DNA of 64,000 nt, from positions 873,501-937,500 of the forward strand of contig JAEMWC010000035.1 of the NCBI GenBank assembly GCA_016490735.1, read 5' to 3'. This document shows positions 1 to 10,458 of the stretch, piece after piece. The DNA comes from Pachyseris speciosa. Its lineage: Eukaryota > Cnidaria > Anthozoa > Scleractinia > Pachyseridae. A program made the position numbers and the translations under genes. Numbering within the stretch: the stretch's first letter is position 1; the number at the start of each line of letters is the position of its first letter. Below the pieces are notes generated by a model, which was not told the origin of the DNA, ran no database searches, and worked only from the letters and a program-made list of their open reading frames with translations.

Positions 1-196
1 GTTCAGCTGTTCGCCAAAACAAAATAAAGGAAAAAAGAGAACGGAGAATAATAAAACAACAAATTGATAACCATGTGAGAGTGAATATATAAAAATTATA
101 TATTTAAACTGCGGATTAAAGAATGTATATGTGAATGATCATCGCAGTTATGAACACTACTTAAGCAGTGTTGAAAATAATTGCCTGAAAAATTCA

Positions 197-268
197 GGCT
201 TGTACGGGAGTCGAACCCATGACCTCTGCGATACCGGTGCAGTGCTCTACCAACTGACCTAACAAGCC
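197..268 (-). repeat. tRNA-Thr-like (GGT) sequence, probably a SINE head or tRNA pseudogene
   Basis: On the minus strand, GGCTTGT pairs with ACAAGCC, and D-arm (GGTCAGTTGGTAGAGC) and T-arm (GGGTTCGACTCCC) box motifs are intact. The anticodon loop CCGGTAT suggests GGT. The surrounding TGAAAAATTCAGG inverted flank recurs at 51.49 kb, so it is more likely a repeat family member than a lone tRNA gene. Confidence 0.55.
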
Positions 269-1594
269 ATCTGGGAGCTGATCATTTTGTTGGCTCGTAA
301 TATACTCGTGAGCAATGAATATGTGAGAGTGAATATTTGAAAATCATATATTTGAACTACGGATTAAAGAATGAAGCTGTCATGATTATAGCAGTTATGA
401 ACACTACTTAAGTAGGGGAATTTCACATTAAGGCCGTAAAAGGACCAAAGCAGTCTCTTGAACACGTAGGCTAAGAGTTTGAGCGTGGACAGCGAAAGCG
501 AAAATTTTAAAAATGTTGTCGTTACAGCAAAAGTCATGTGATGTTGAGATCAAGGGAACGTTCGCATCTTTCCCGTGTATAAAGCGTTTTCGAGCCGTTG
601 CGGGTAAATTAGTGCGGATGACAAAACATTTCGAAACGAAAAGTGTGGACAGAATAGATTTGATGCGTTAAGACTTGTAAATTGTAATGTGAACAGGCCG
701 TAATGTCCATAATTTTTTTTCCTAAGTCAACAGATTAAGACAATCAATTCACAGAAATATAAAGAAATTCACCACTTTTAGACCAAAAAACAAAAAGTGA
801 AGTGTCGAACAAATGCATTCGACTCTATGGGTGAAGATTTCATTATAAAATGAAGTCATCATAAAATTATTTGGTAATAACTGAACGTTAAAAAACCAAA
901 CATTATGTTAAGGCATGATGTTATTTATTTCGATAGAATGCCCTGTTATACTCTTAATCCGCACATATTTGTTCATCCGATGGCGGTTTATCATGTGGCA
1001 CAACATATGGCATTATAGCCAATTAAGTTGAAGGGCGTAGTTGCCCGTGAGTATAAAACAGAAGACCCCCTTACAACTTCTCCCTCTTTCTTTCATGCAC
1101 CATTACGGCTATTATCCCTGTTGGGAAAAACAACTTTTCCCGCCCTCCTCTCCCTATACAATACCATCTACTGGATTACCATTTATGTTGAATAGTACAG
1201 CTATCGGTATCTTGTAGAGGGCGCCTGTTTCGCCCCACCTTTGCTGAATATGATATTTTATTCACTATTTATAGTGTCAGCTTGTACACTTTTATTTGAT
1301 TTCGATTTAAACCGCCACTTTATAGGAGTAGCCAAAAAATGCCAATCCGAGTCGATATTTGTTTCTTTCATACCATATATCATCTCCAGCAAATTAGTTC
1401 GACGCCACGAAGAGCTCCCGTACTCGGAACGCAACATTGTATCAGAATAAAAAGATTTCTGTGAAAAAAATCTACCCCCAAAACTATAGAACCATTTTTC
1501 AGAATTTTCGCAATTTCTAAACCAGTAAAAAATATCTGAGCATGCAGCCAATCAAACTACGATTTAAACAAGAGTCGCGTATAAATGCATTTAC
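269..1594. other. Intron of the minus SMP gene, no exon seen
   Basis: This is downstream of exon 8 of the minus gene. Two copies of an AATATGTGAGAGTGAATAT-type block flank the tRNA-like sequence (about 75-160 and 318-400). No frame with coding character was found. Confidence 0.4.
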
Positions 1595-1719
1595 CTTATC
1601 ATTAGCAAGGTCATAAATCAGCAAAGATATTGACTCTTCAAATGTAGTTCCACCTTGAATCTTCTCGGTGTTTTTCTCATCAAGATTACCAACTTGAAGT
1701 GAAGTCCAGATCTGATCAT
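1595..1719 (-). CDS. Minus SMP gene exon 8 (C2-like continuation), last exon in window
   Basis: 125 nt, ending in phase 0 at NDK|GTAAAT. Encodes DDQIWTSLQVGNLDEKNTEK and on to SISLLIYDLANDK. It is equivalent to plus exon 8 (DDPYWCSVRIGG...LLVYHLYADK), which ends in the same phase. An alternative upstream acceptor (TTGCAG near 1759) would break the paralog alignment. The ~106-bp satellite starts about 120 bp upstream in transcription terms. Confidence 0.82.
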
Positions 1720-4700
1720 CTACAAACAGCACATCAAAGTTGCAATCAGTGTTTTCTGCAAATGTTTGGTGGAGTAGAGGGGGATTCACGATCAATTTCC
1801 AAGGAAAATAAACTTGGGCTACTGGACAACTACCATTATACTCTCCCGTGGTGCTGTTTATTATGCTGTACAAGGTGGTTCTAACTTTAGAGTCTGTGCA
1901 TGAAATCCTGTAGTGTGACCATTCAAATGAAAGCTACTGAGAAGTACTTTCCTGTGGTGCTGTTTATTATGCCGTACAAGGTGGTTCTAACTTTTGAGTC
2001 TGTGGATGAAATCCTAAAGTGTGACCATTGAAATGAAAGCTACTGAGCAGTACTTTCCTGTGGTGCTGTTTATTATGCTGTACAAGGTGGTTCTAACTTT
2101 AGAGTCTGTGGATGAAATCCTAAAGTGTGACCATTCAAATGAAAGCTACTGAGCCGTACTTTCCCGTGGTGCTGTTTATGAAGCTGGTCTACTGAGGGGG
2201 TCTAATTTTTAAGTCCATAGACAAAAGCGAGGATAAAAATAATAAAAGTGTAATTTACGAGTCATCTATCAAACGCACTTTTTCGTAGTACTACACTAAA
2301 CCTGGCTTTCTTTATTTGCGTTCGCCCTTCTTTCCTTTTTCGGGCTCCCAGCCTCAGCTCGCTCTAGCTAGCGAGCAGTACTTTCCTGTGGTGCTGTTTA
2401 TTATGCTGTACAAGGCGGTTCTAACTTTTGAGTCTGTGGATGAAATCCTAAAGTGTGACTATTCAAATGAAAGCTACTGAGCAGTACTTTCCTGTAATGC
2501 GTTGATTATGCTGTACAAGGTGGTTCTAACTTTTGAGTCTGTGGATGAAATCCTAAAGTGTGACCATTCAAATGAAAGCTACTGAGCAGTACTTTCCTGT
2601 GGTACTCATGATAGAGTACAGGGATATTCTAACCTTTGGTTGTCTCGATAAAATGGTCAAGTATGGCAATGCAAATTGCACATGTTAAAATAAGCAGTCT
2701 AGTTTCCGGTTTTTATGAAACAGGGTTTAAGCACTATTGTATGAAGCACCAAAAGCGACAGCAAAGATCACTATATACTGAACAGATTTGCCTTTGTAAT
2801 ATATATCACGGACAAAGGATATTTTGTTTGTGTCTGTGTAATGTATATTGTGGACTTCAAATCATAATCTGCATCACAGGTCAAAATGTGATAATTTATA
2901 TATCTCAGGAGTTGTAACCTATGGAGCGCGTTTCAATTGAGTGTCGTAATACCAAAACCAATTCAATTACTCCAGCCAATCACAACAGACACAAAAAGCG
3001 CAATGAGCCAATCTGAATACGAAGCAATTACATGAAGCCGGCGCAAAGCGCGGGAAAATGTACTCGTATAAAACCACGATTAGTTTTGGTTTTGCTTCTC
3101 ATTGGTTGAAAAGTCGCGCGGGTTTTGCAGCCAATCACAGAGCGTAGCAATGCAAATCGTAAGTAATCCCAATTGAATCTCTATTGATCAAATTGAGAAT
3201 CAAATCAATCAAATTGATTCTCAATTGAAAACTCTAAATCAAACAAAGTAATGTATTTATTACGATCAGAAAGGTCAGTTCTAATCTATATTTTAAGGAA
3301 AGATTTATCCAGAGGATAGTGATGTTCTTGTCATATTTTGCACCCCATACTATTGTGAGTAACACGCCGAAATTTATTATACCTGTGTATTTTTCAGGCA
3401 TTCCACCTTTCAATGTCACTGTTAGTACACCATCAGCTAAACAATAAAAAGAGGTATTAATCATTGAGGCTTATTAAAGATATAAACCCACATAAACTTG
3501 ACGTTGTTCTTCTGAATACAAACAAACAAAAGGAGTGAAGATGAAAAGAGAGCTCGACATTCGGCGACTATGTATAGACGATTACTTTCTATATTAAAAC
3601 GACCACTTTGTTTGGAAGGAAGGTAAAAAACATCCACTTTCGTGGTAGTTCAATTTTCTCTACAAGGAACAGGCTTAGGAGGTACCGTAAGTGGATTTCT
3701 TTGCTGCACTGAGTAGTTCATCAGGATCAACACCATGAAGAGGAACCTCAATTCTTCCAGGATCAACCAGCGCTGTGGGGCGTGAACAAGAACGCTTCGT
3801 TAGCGCAACTAACAGAGGGAAAGCCGCCATAATAGTCTCTGATCCAGTTACAGTGATTCCGAAAGAACACTTCCTTTCCACTCAAAATTTCTTTTTGATA
3901 TAATCGAACAAGGGTATTGTCGGGACTTGTTTGCAGTTGAAACAACTCCACCCAACTCTTAGCAAAACCCTACATGATATTCAAAGGCACCGACCATGTT
4001 GGACGTTGATGGCCAACAATTTTGGGAGGGTTTGCACGTGCCAGTTTTTTTCCTCTACGGAAATAACAGCTACGGAAATAAAAGCTACCTCTATAAGTGA
4101 GTAAAAATTTCAGTTTTACCGTAAGTCAAGCTGTCCATGACCAGAGCGTTAATGAAATCCTTCAACATAGGAATATCCATCACCTGCACTGCTCGCATCA
4201 ATCGCACATCAAAGTCAACGTCAGGTCTGCAACGATGTCGTACATCAATATCACTGCTTACTAAAGCTTATACTATAAGTGTATGCGATACAACAAACAG
4301 GAAAAACAAAAGGCGCTAAGACAGCCGGAGAGCGGATGCTTTGCGTGCCCGGACACCGAACAGCCTGCGGACGGAGCGTGGAAATCCCGTTTTTACAGAG
4401 TACCTTATAAACGACTTGACAGGAAAACGACGAATTTGAAGAAATGCGCTTTTTAGACGTTTAAGTTGTTTGATCGTTTCAATGTTTTCCCTAGTCAACT
4501 GTTAACTATTTACGTTGTCACTTTTCTAAATCATTTCTCGCTAGTTTGTACATATGAATAGAAGGCCAGAGGGCATAAAATGTCTTTCTTTCTGGCCGTT
4601 TTTGCTTTGGGTACCCAAAGGATAAATATCCGTTAGTGGAAATCTTCATTTTAGTAATGTTTGTAAGCTGTCGCAAAGTGGGTGGCTATGCGCAGGCTAC

Positions 4701-7700
4701 AATGATTAATTTTCACGAGTCTCCTTTTTCAATGCGTTTTCCATCAAGTTAAGGCCTTATTGTATAAATAGCCGTGGTTTTCTACTAAAAAGCGATCGAA
4801 ACACGAGCATCCGTAGACAGAACAAAGAAACTTTTTAAGCACAGTAACCGCGTAGTCGCAATTTACGAACAGTGTGCGCGCGCCTAAGACAAAGTTAACT
4901 GTCGGCACACCGGCCTGGCGACAAGTCGCAGGGACAGGCCAAGTCGCGGCGACAATTCCCCTAGTATGACATGCCTAGTTTCATGTGAAAATGCTATCGC
5001 GGCGACCAATTTTGTCCCCGTGACATTGAAACCTGCTTGAACTCGTGCGACAAGTCGCGACTGACAAAATAACACAAATTTTCAGTGTAATCTCGCGTGC
5101 ACTGTCAGGCGACGTGTCCCCGCGACAGAATAAAAACAACAAAACAATGGGAAAGCGTCATTTATCCGTCCATAAACAAGTCACCTCGTGCGTAAGCACA
5201 GTAACCGCGTCTTGCCCCAGCGACATGTCTTGACCGCGTCTTGACCCAGCGACATGTCTCTCAAGCAGTGCACACGAGGCGGTTTATCACAGAGACTTCT
5301 CGCTGCGACTTGACGCCTTGTCTCAACATCTCGTGCTCGGAAGTGTTAGAAAAGGCTAGCTTCTGCGTTATGTTTCGGCTGAGTCCAAAGGAGCTTACTT
5401 TTCAAGGAAGGTGACTGCAACAGACTTCATGTGTGGGAACGGTACAAGGTGATCCAATTCAAACACAATCTGAACTCGGCCTGATAACGAGACATCCTCG
5501 ATACTGACGTCAACATCAGCGCCAACCCTGAAGGCAACAAAAATAACATATAGTGGATTTGGAAAACAACCTTACTAAATGTGATGAGAGTGAGATAGTG
5601 AATGGTGACATGAGAGTCGGTGGTAAATGGGATAAAAATATGATTATTCAACACTGTCTCAAGCAAACTCGGTAAAGAAAATTCCGAGTTCTCCCGACAG
5701 GAGTCGAACCTGACCTACCGACTACTAGTTCGGATGCTCCAGGAGAATCGTTGGAGCTTAGGCCATTAAACTACAATCATGGACAAAATTCTTGGGACAA
5801 ATTATCACTTGTGGCTCTTCACCGCCAAACAACAATTCACGCGAGATTCAAAGTACACGTGGCCAGGCCCTCCCCCCAGCCCACATCCAATGTTGAAAAC
5901 CTGTACCCGCGATTTTTTCGGACCTTCAACATTGCATTGGGTGGGGGAGGAGGGACCTGTAATAGACATTTATAACTGACAGCACTGCTTTTGGACTGAT
6001 GGTCAAATCATCGAAAATTACCAGTTTTGCTTGACTGTCCCAAGAAATTTTGTCCACGATCTAGCAGTACGCAGGGCGTTTGTCGGCATGGACCTAGTTT
6101 AATGGCCTAAGTTCCAACGAGTCTCTTGTCGTTCAGTGGTAGGGCTCCCTCCCTATTCACTCGCTAACTGTTTGAAAACCTCACTGTGTAAATTTGTAAA
6201 TTTACAGTTAGTGGTATTGTAAATAAAGAAATTGAAGCCAACAAACAAAAGAGAAAAATAGAAAAAAAAAATTGAAATTGACTGTGGAACGCTACAGAAA
6301 TACGCTTAATTGGTCTGGCTTTTTTTGCCTTGCTGCGAGATGAGCTGGGAAAATTGGCACTCGCTGTGTACCACAGTGGAACATCAATTTAACGAACCTC
6401 TATAAAAAGAACTCCTCGATAAACCGAACGGTATTCTTCAGCCCGACCTTTTAAAATGTATGGGAAAGAACCTCGATATAACGATCCAATTTCCCAAATC
6501 CCTTGGCACATTGTTAAATCTAGGTTCCACTATATTCCACTGGCCAGTCATTGCTGGATTTGCCGGCCTTCTATTGGCAGATAGGGCGGTTTTCATTTGA
6601 GTGTGGCGCGCCCCGCTGACATCTACCTTAGTTATTAGCCTGGTCAGGCAATAAGCCCAACCCGCACTTACATTTTCCCGCCTAATCTGACTTTGATGGC
6701 TATTTTTGTGTCGGGTGCGTGTAAGCACAAATCCATGACAAGAACCAATAGGTGCCTTTGTCTTGTTGCCATGTCAACCGGAGGCTTGAAGGCGTTACCT
6801 TCCGAGGCGGGAATGTCTGGAGAGTCGTTTTCGTCAATGTTCTCGAACACCTTCACGTACTTCACAAAGGGAGTCTTCTTTCCAAAACTGAATTCTGTGA
6901 GCTCCATAGATTCTATGCACAAAAAGAAAATACACAGGAGGGAAAGAGATTAGGTTGCAGTTCGAAGTCCGGGTCAAATGAGCAGGTAAAGTCTGGTTCT
7001 CATATGCGCAGAAGCAGGAATTTCAGTGTCAGTGCAAGAATGTTAGGAGCCAGACAAGAATGAGGATCAAAGAGTGTTCACAACCTAAAAGAACGCATGA
7101 CAGTCGAATTATCTTTCTTACCTATAAACGATGGTTTGCTGTAGTCCAGAACAGGATTGAGGCTCGAGCGAACAAGATTGCAAAGCGAAACTTCGCTGAA
7201 ATTCCACCTGGACAACAACACAGGAAAAATACGTATTTCAAAATTGTTCCACAGCACAAAGCCTCTCAAAGGAAGAAATACAGAGAACCACCTTACATTT
7301 TTTAGAATTTAGAGTGACTCTGAATTTCCCCAACAATTTTCCCCAACCTTGAAATTAGTTGTAACGTAGCATGCTGATTACGGTTCGATAATAAAAGTTG
7401 GGGTCACCGAGGACTTTTGGGAGTTAAAGTCCGGCGACTTAAAAGTGAAATCAGGGATTTATTTTTTACAGGTTAAACTGTTGCTATGGTAACCTATTAT
7501 GTCAAGAAAATGATCATAGCTTGTCCATCAATAACTGAGCATTCGTTTGAAACCATAACAATACTATCAACTGAACATGAGTAGTTCACTGATCTATCAA
7601 CGTATAAGTACTGGAAAGTGCTGAAAACAGTTTTGAGCAACCTTAACCGTCTGTTTACGTTCTTTTCACCAACTATTTACCATCTTTTTGCACTCTTCCT

Positions 7701-10458
7701 TACTTTAGATCTATTTACAACCTTTTTGACAATCACTTCAGGACTTCTCAAGAAATCTCTTTTCTATTTCTACAAAATTTCTTTCCAATTTCATTTCAAT
7801 CTTTTGCAATAACTCTACATCTTCCTACAGTTCCTTTACAATCTATTTACAGTCTCTTAAAAGTCTCTTAACGGATTTTCTTTTCCATCTGGCTTTAAAA
7901 TCTCTTTATGATTTCTTTAAACTTTCTTTACAAACTATTGAAAATTTCTTTACAACCTCTATATCACTAACCACTTCTTTACTATATTTGTTTACGATCT
8001 CGTTGCAATCTCTCAAAGAACTCTTTACAATCTCGTTGCTAGTTTTTCCATCTCTAAACCTGGTCTATTTTCGATCACTAACCCTCCAGCTGTTGTGATT
8101 CTATTAAAGGGAACCTGCAGCCTTACAAACTATTCTCCCTAAATTGTTGGAAATAATTACTAGATTCCAAATTTTGTTTCGAAACGTGGATATAACATTT
8201 AAGTGTACAAAAAAAATCGATGCCATCATCGCTTACTTTCGCTTTTAAATTTTGCGGGGGCCGCCATTTTGGATTTGATGACGTTTAATGGTTGCAACTA
8301 TTGTCAGGAAGCAAATGAAGCAGAACTCCCTTTGCGTTAAACAATAGGGCAACCATTACAAGTGAAATTGAAAGGCGAAAATAGGCGACGATAATATCGA
8401 TTTTTTTGTTCACTTAAATGTAGCTAGCCATGGTGTAATCGTAGCCGGTACCCATCCAAATCGAGAACTGTTTTTTTTATGTGTGTTTTTGCTTATACTT
8501 ACGCCGCAAAGATTTTTATCTAGCGTAGCTCTCTTCTATTCACCCCAATTAGATTATGAGCTCGAGATTTCTATCGCGTGATAGCTGATGAGGGTGCAGC
8601 CCGAATCAGCTATCACGCATAGAAATCGAGAGCGAATAATCTAATTGTTTTCGTATAAATCTACTAGTCGTTCAAAACTAAACAAGTAAATTACCTAAAT
8701 CCTCCTCACAGACGCTTCGAAAACGCGAAAAAGCTGGCGCCAATTTGTTGACAACCGCTACTCACTATCTATCACAGAATAGATAGCGAGTAGCGTAGCC
8801 AATCAGAGAACGGCATTCGTGATAGAACGCTAGTATATTTATATAATTATGTCATTAAGGGGGCTCTTTAAACACGTTATTCGTATACTTGAGCTGGTGC
8901 TCTTGTTGCTAAGGCACCTAGAAACGCCTTGTTCGTAAAAAGTGAGTATTTTTGGCATGAAACACTTCTAAATTTCTTATTTCAGGGGTAATTCGTCTCA
9001 AGTTATTTTTAGATCACTTGCCAGCCTCGGAAATCCCACGTGGGTAGTTAATAGCCAATCACACACAGAGACGAAAATACACGCGCGAGGGCATCCTTTT
9101 TCGCGGAAGCTAAAAATAACTTGAGACGAATTTCCCCTGAAATAAGGCGTGTATGGCGGATGTACTGTCTACCTACTTTATTTTCTCTTGCATTAATTTG
9201 AATGCCCCTTACAAAGCCGTATTTCTCGAGACCAGGCCGGGTTGTTCGAAAGCCGATTAAACCTAATCCAAGATTAAAAATTAACCACGAACGTTGCTCA
9301 ACGCTGATATTCTGCAAAACTTTAGATTAGAGGACGTTAATCCTGAAAAGCAAAAAGCAGCAAAAGAAACTTTGATCGAAAAGTTAAAAACTGCAACCAA
9401 AGTTTACGCTAATCCTGGATTAACTTAATCGGTTTCGAACAACCGGACAATGCATGTAGATGTCAGTCTAGGTAATACTTCACTTTATTTCAAACTCGTC
9501 AAAATGTGGAAGAAAACAGGCTGTTTTTGGCAAAAGTATCGTTACCTTATTAATAATGAAAAAGTATTAATGATTTGCGTTGCAGTTTTGAAGGACATTG
9601 CGCACACAAGTACAAATTTTTGTACCTAGACTATTGTAAGGCGCTAAAATGTACATCCTCTAGACACATACAGAAAATGTTTGATCCTAAATTTCTAAAA
9701 GTGTTATCAATAACTTTATTGGTCGCGAGTTTTTAAAACTGACACTTTTTCTAAGTCAACGTGTTTGCGTTGTTCCATAGTAGTGCATAACCAGTCATTT
9801 ACCTTCGGCCAAAACAATGAAATCAAACTGAAAGTGCTTACATATTTTTCCAAATCACATTTGGGTGTGAATTTATTTCCAGGGAAAATACTCCTTTTAG
9901 AGATATTTCAGTTGCATTGTGTGACAATAAACCAGGACAAAGTTTGTTTTGTCAAACATCGGTGGCATTAACGCCAGGCAACTGCAAAACACACCCAGAC
10001 AAGTAAGCGACCGTTAAAATATAATGTCACAACTATTTTCATCCACAAAAGTGATTTCTGTATTACAAAAAGGATTGTTTAGAAATGGAAAACAAAGAAA
10101 TTTGCAGAAAGACACCTAAGCTTGCAAGTAACATCATAAACAAGTTTTAATAGCTAATTAACTTTGTAGTATAAAATACTTACCATCGATTTAGCACAAA
10201 GTTGAGCCATTCCGCAGTTTCCTCGTCCCGCAAGGCCTTACGACGATGAACTTTGATTTCTGCCTCACGAACTCGAGCATCTAAGATGCGGCAATTTTTG
10301 CGGTACCACACAGTAAATATTAACGGTATGATAAAACCAGCCCATACGAAGGAAAAACCGTACGCTCCTAGAAACCATGTTATTGCCACCACAGCACAAA
10401 CAAAGAGAGACAAACGCAGTTGTGTATCGTCTCTTTCTTTCTTGTCTTGCGCTTCCAT
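1595..10458 (-). CDS. SMP/C2 lipid-transfer tether (E-Syt/NTMC2-like), 5' part of gene, 8 exons, runs off left edge
   Basis: Joined exons: 10184-10458, 7122-7207, 6672-6912, 5399-5527, 4120-4226, 3686-3772, 3383-3436, 1595-1719. They give 368 in-frame codons with GT-AG borders and compatible phases. Residues 16-51 are a hydrophobic hairpin containing GAYG, residues about 80-285 an SMP domain opening with ETAEWLN, and the last two exons start a C2-like domain (DGVLTVTLKGG). In known relatives the hairpin anchors the protein in the ER and SMP carries glycerolipids between membranes at contact sites; that role here is inferred. The start at 10458 is the first ATG of the open frame and has a good context (gctATGG); the frame extends upstream only from a GTG. 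It is a paralog of the plus-strand gene starting at 18303, with matching exon phases. The remaining C2 exons must lie left of position 1. Confidence 0.85.
1840..2640 (+). repeat. ~106-bp satellite array, 7 units, interrupted
   Basis: Units carry TTTCCTGTGGTGCTGTTTAT, then TGTGGATGAAATCC and AATGAAAGCTACTGAGCAGTA. Anchors fall near 1850, 1949, 2053, 2160, 2383, 2488 and 2594. A foreign ~190-bp segment (about 2186-2372) splits the array. It lies in the intron before exon 8 of the minus gene, antisense to it. The same satellite occurs at 31.2-33.5 kb on the other strand. Confidence 0.85.
2923..3195 (+). mobile_element. MITE family A copy (CAATTGAGTGTCGTAA type)
   Basis: Starts TTTCAATTGAGTGTCG and holds CCAATCACAACAGACAC and GCGCAAAGCGCGGGAAAA; its 3' half mirrors its 5' half. 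Seven copies occur in this window. Non-coding. Confidence 0.7.
3383..3436 (-). CDS. Minus SMP gene exon 7 (first C2-like strand)
   Basis: 54-nt mini-exon, same length and phase as plus exon 7. Encodes DGVLTVTLKGGMPEKYT, the first strand of a C2 fold. Acceptor GTTTAG, donor GTATAA (a weaker donor). Confidence 0.82.
3686..3772 (-). CDS. Minus SMP gene exon 6 (end of SMP)
   Basis: 87 nt. Encodes ALVDPGRIEVPLHGVDPDEL and a Lys/Ser tail. It corresponds to ALVDPGHITIPL in the plus gene and matches the 'LV-P-x-x-x-x-P' end of SMP domains. It is 12 nt longer than its counterpart. Confidence 0.85.
4120..4226 (-). CDS. Minus SMP gene exon 5
   Basis: 107 nt, identical in length and phase to plus exon 5. 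Encodes PDVDFDVRLMRAVQVMDIP followed by MLKDFINALVMDSLTY, the SMP strand and helix near the lipid tunnel end. Acceptor TTGCAG, donor GTAAAA. Confidence 0.85.
4865..5337. mobile_element. Word-iterated foldback element (ACAAGTCGC word)
   Basis: The word CGACAAGTCGC and variants such as GCGACATGTC recur many times in both orientations, alongside GTCCCCGYGACA. The ends are only roughly inverted. It looks like a diverged relative of the element at 21879-22462, with which it shares TTTTGTCCCCGTRACAT. It lies in intron 4 of the minus gene. Confidence 0.55.
5399..5527 (-). CDS. Minus SMP gene exon 4
   Basis: 129 nt. Encodes VGADVDVSIEDVSLSGRVQI and ends PFPHMKSVAVTFLEK. The PFPH motif is shared with plus exon 4 (PFPHLAAVRVCFTE). 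Donor GTAAGC. Confidence 0.86.
5748..6120. mobile_element. Foldback element with ~50-bp inverted arms
   Basis: The left arm CGTTGGAGCTTAGGCCATTA then GACAAAATTCTTGGGACA is matched by TGTCCCAAGAAATTTTGTCC and TTTAATGGCCTAAGTTCCAA on the right. An inner palindrome (about 5865-5960) is built on TCCAATGTTGAA. A tRNA-like T-arm (GTCGAACCTG) abuts it at about 5700. Confidence 0.7.
6373..6541. mobile_element. pogo/Tigger-type MITE
   Basis: Ends CAGTGGAACATCAATTTAAC and GTTAAATCTAGGTTCCACT are inverted. CAGTGGAAC...TAACGAACC is the typical pogo-type terminus. Non-autonomous, about 170 bp, in intron 3 of the minus gene. Confidence 0.65.
6672..6912 (-). CDS. Minus SMP gene exon 3 (SMP core strands)
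   Basis: 241 nt. Encodes SMELTEFSFGKKTPFVKYV through to KVRLGGKM, matching VLDFTLGNRTPYIKQV...RMRLGNKG in the plus paralog. Acceptor GCATAG, donor GTAAGT. A two-residue length difference from the paralog falls in the acidic loop. Confidence 0.87.
7122..7207 (-). CDS. Minus SMP gene exon 2
   Basis: 86 nt, exactly the length of plus-gene exon 2. Encodes NFSEVSLCNLVRSSLNPVLD and then YSKPSFI, the early SMP helix. Acceptor TCCAG, donor GTAAGA. Confidence 0.85.
7618..8060. repeat. Degenerate pyrimidine-rich repeat (TCTTTACAATC word)
   Basis: Irregular iteration of CTTTACAATCT and CTTTACAAACT variants every 12-30 bp, almost without G on this strand. The open frame inside is a by-product. It lies in intron 1 of the minus gene. 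Confidence 0.6.
8112..8420 (+). mobile_element. TIR element, 3'-truncated copy of the one at 48059-48696
   Basis: Shares GTTGGAAATAATTACTA, AAAATCGATRYCATYATCGC, TTGGATTTGATGACGTTTAA and TCAGGAAGCAAATGAAGCAG with the later copy. The right terminus is missing. It preserves the empty insertion site that is filled in the later copy. Confidence 0.75.
8545..8838 (+). mobile_element. MITE family B copy (CTACTAGTCGTTCAAAAC type)
   Basis: Contains the hairpin TGATAGCTGATGAGGG...ATCAGCTATCA, then CTCACTATCTATCACAGAAT / AGATAGCGAGTAGCG, and ends GATAGAACGCTAGTA. Nearly identical to the copy at 44150-44440. Confidence 0.75.
9237..9446. mobile_element. 210-bp TIR element (GGTTGTTCGAAA termini)
   Basis: CCGGGTTGTTCGAAAGCCGA at the left is matched inverted by TCGGTTTCGAACAACCGG at the right. 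The centre holds AAAAGCAAAAAGCAGCAAAA. A diverged copy lies at 49759-49985 in the opposite order. Confidence 0.75.
9447..10183. other. Rest of intron 1 of the minus SMP gene
   Basis: AT-rich unique-looking sequence. The small open frame at 9765-9971 has no coding signature. Nothing else is recognised. Confidence 0.4.
10184..10458 (-). CDS. Minus SMP gene exon 1: start, membrane hairpin, SMP onset
   Basis: Encodes 91 codons plus 2 nt, from MEAQDKK through the hydrophobic hairpin to TAEWLNFVLNR and the split W codon. The donor is ATCGATG|GTAAGT, the same codon split as in the plus paralog (ATCGATG|GTGAGT). An Arg/Lys/Glu-rich linker (about residues 53-80) separates hairpin and SMP. Confidence 0.85.

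Noticed and set aside
5690..5748. tRNA gene (minus) with B-box GGTTCGACTCC
   Set aside because: Only the T-arm half is convincing; the rest does not fold as a tRNA and it abuts a foldback element.
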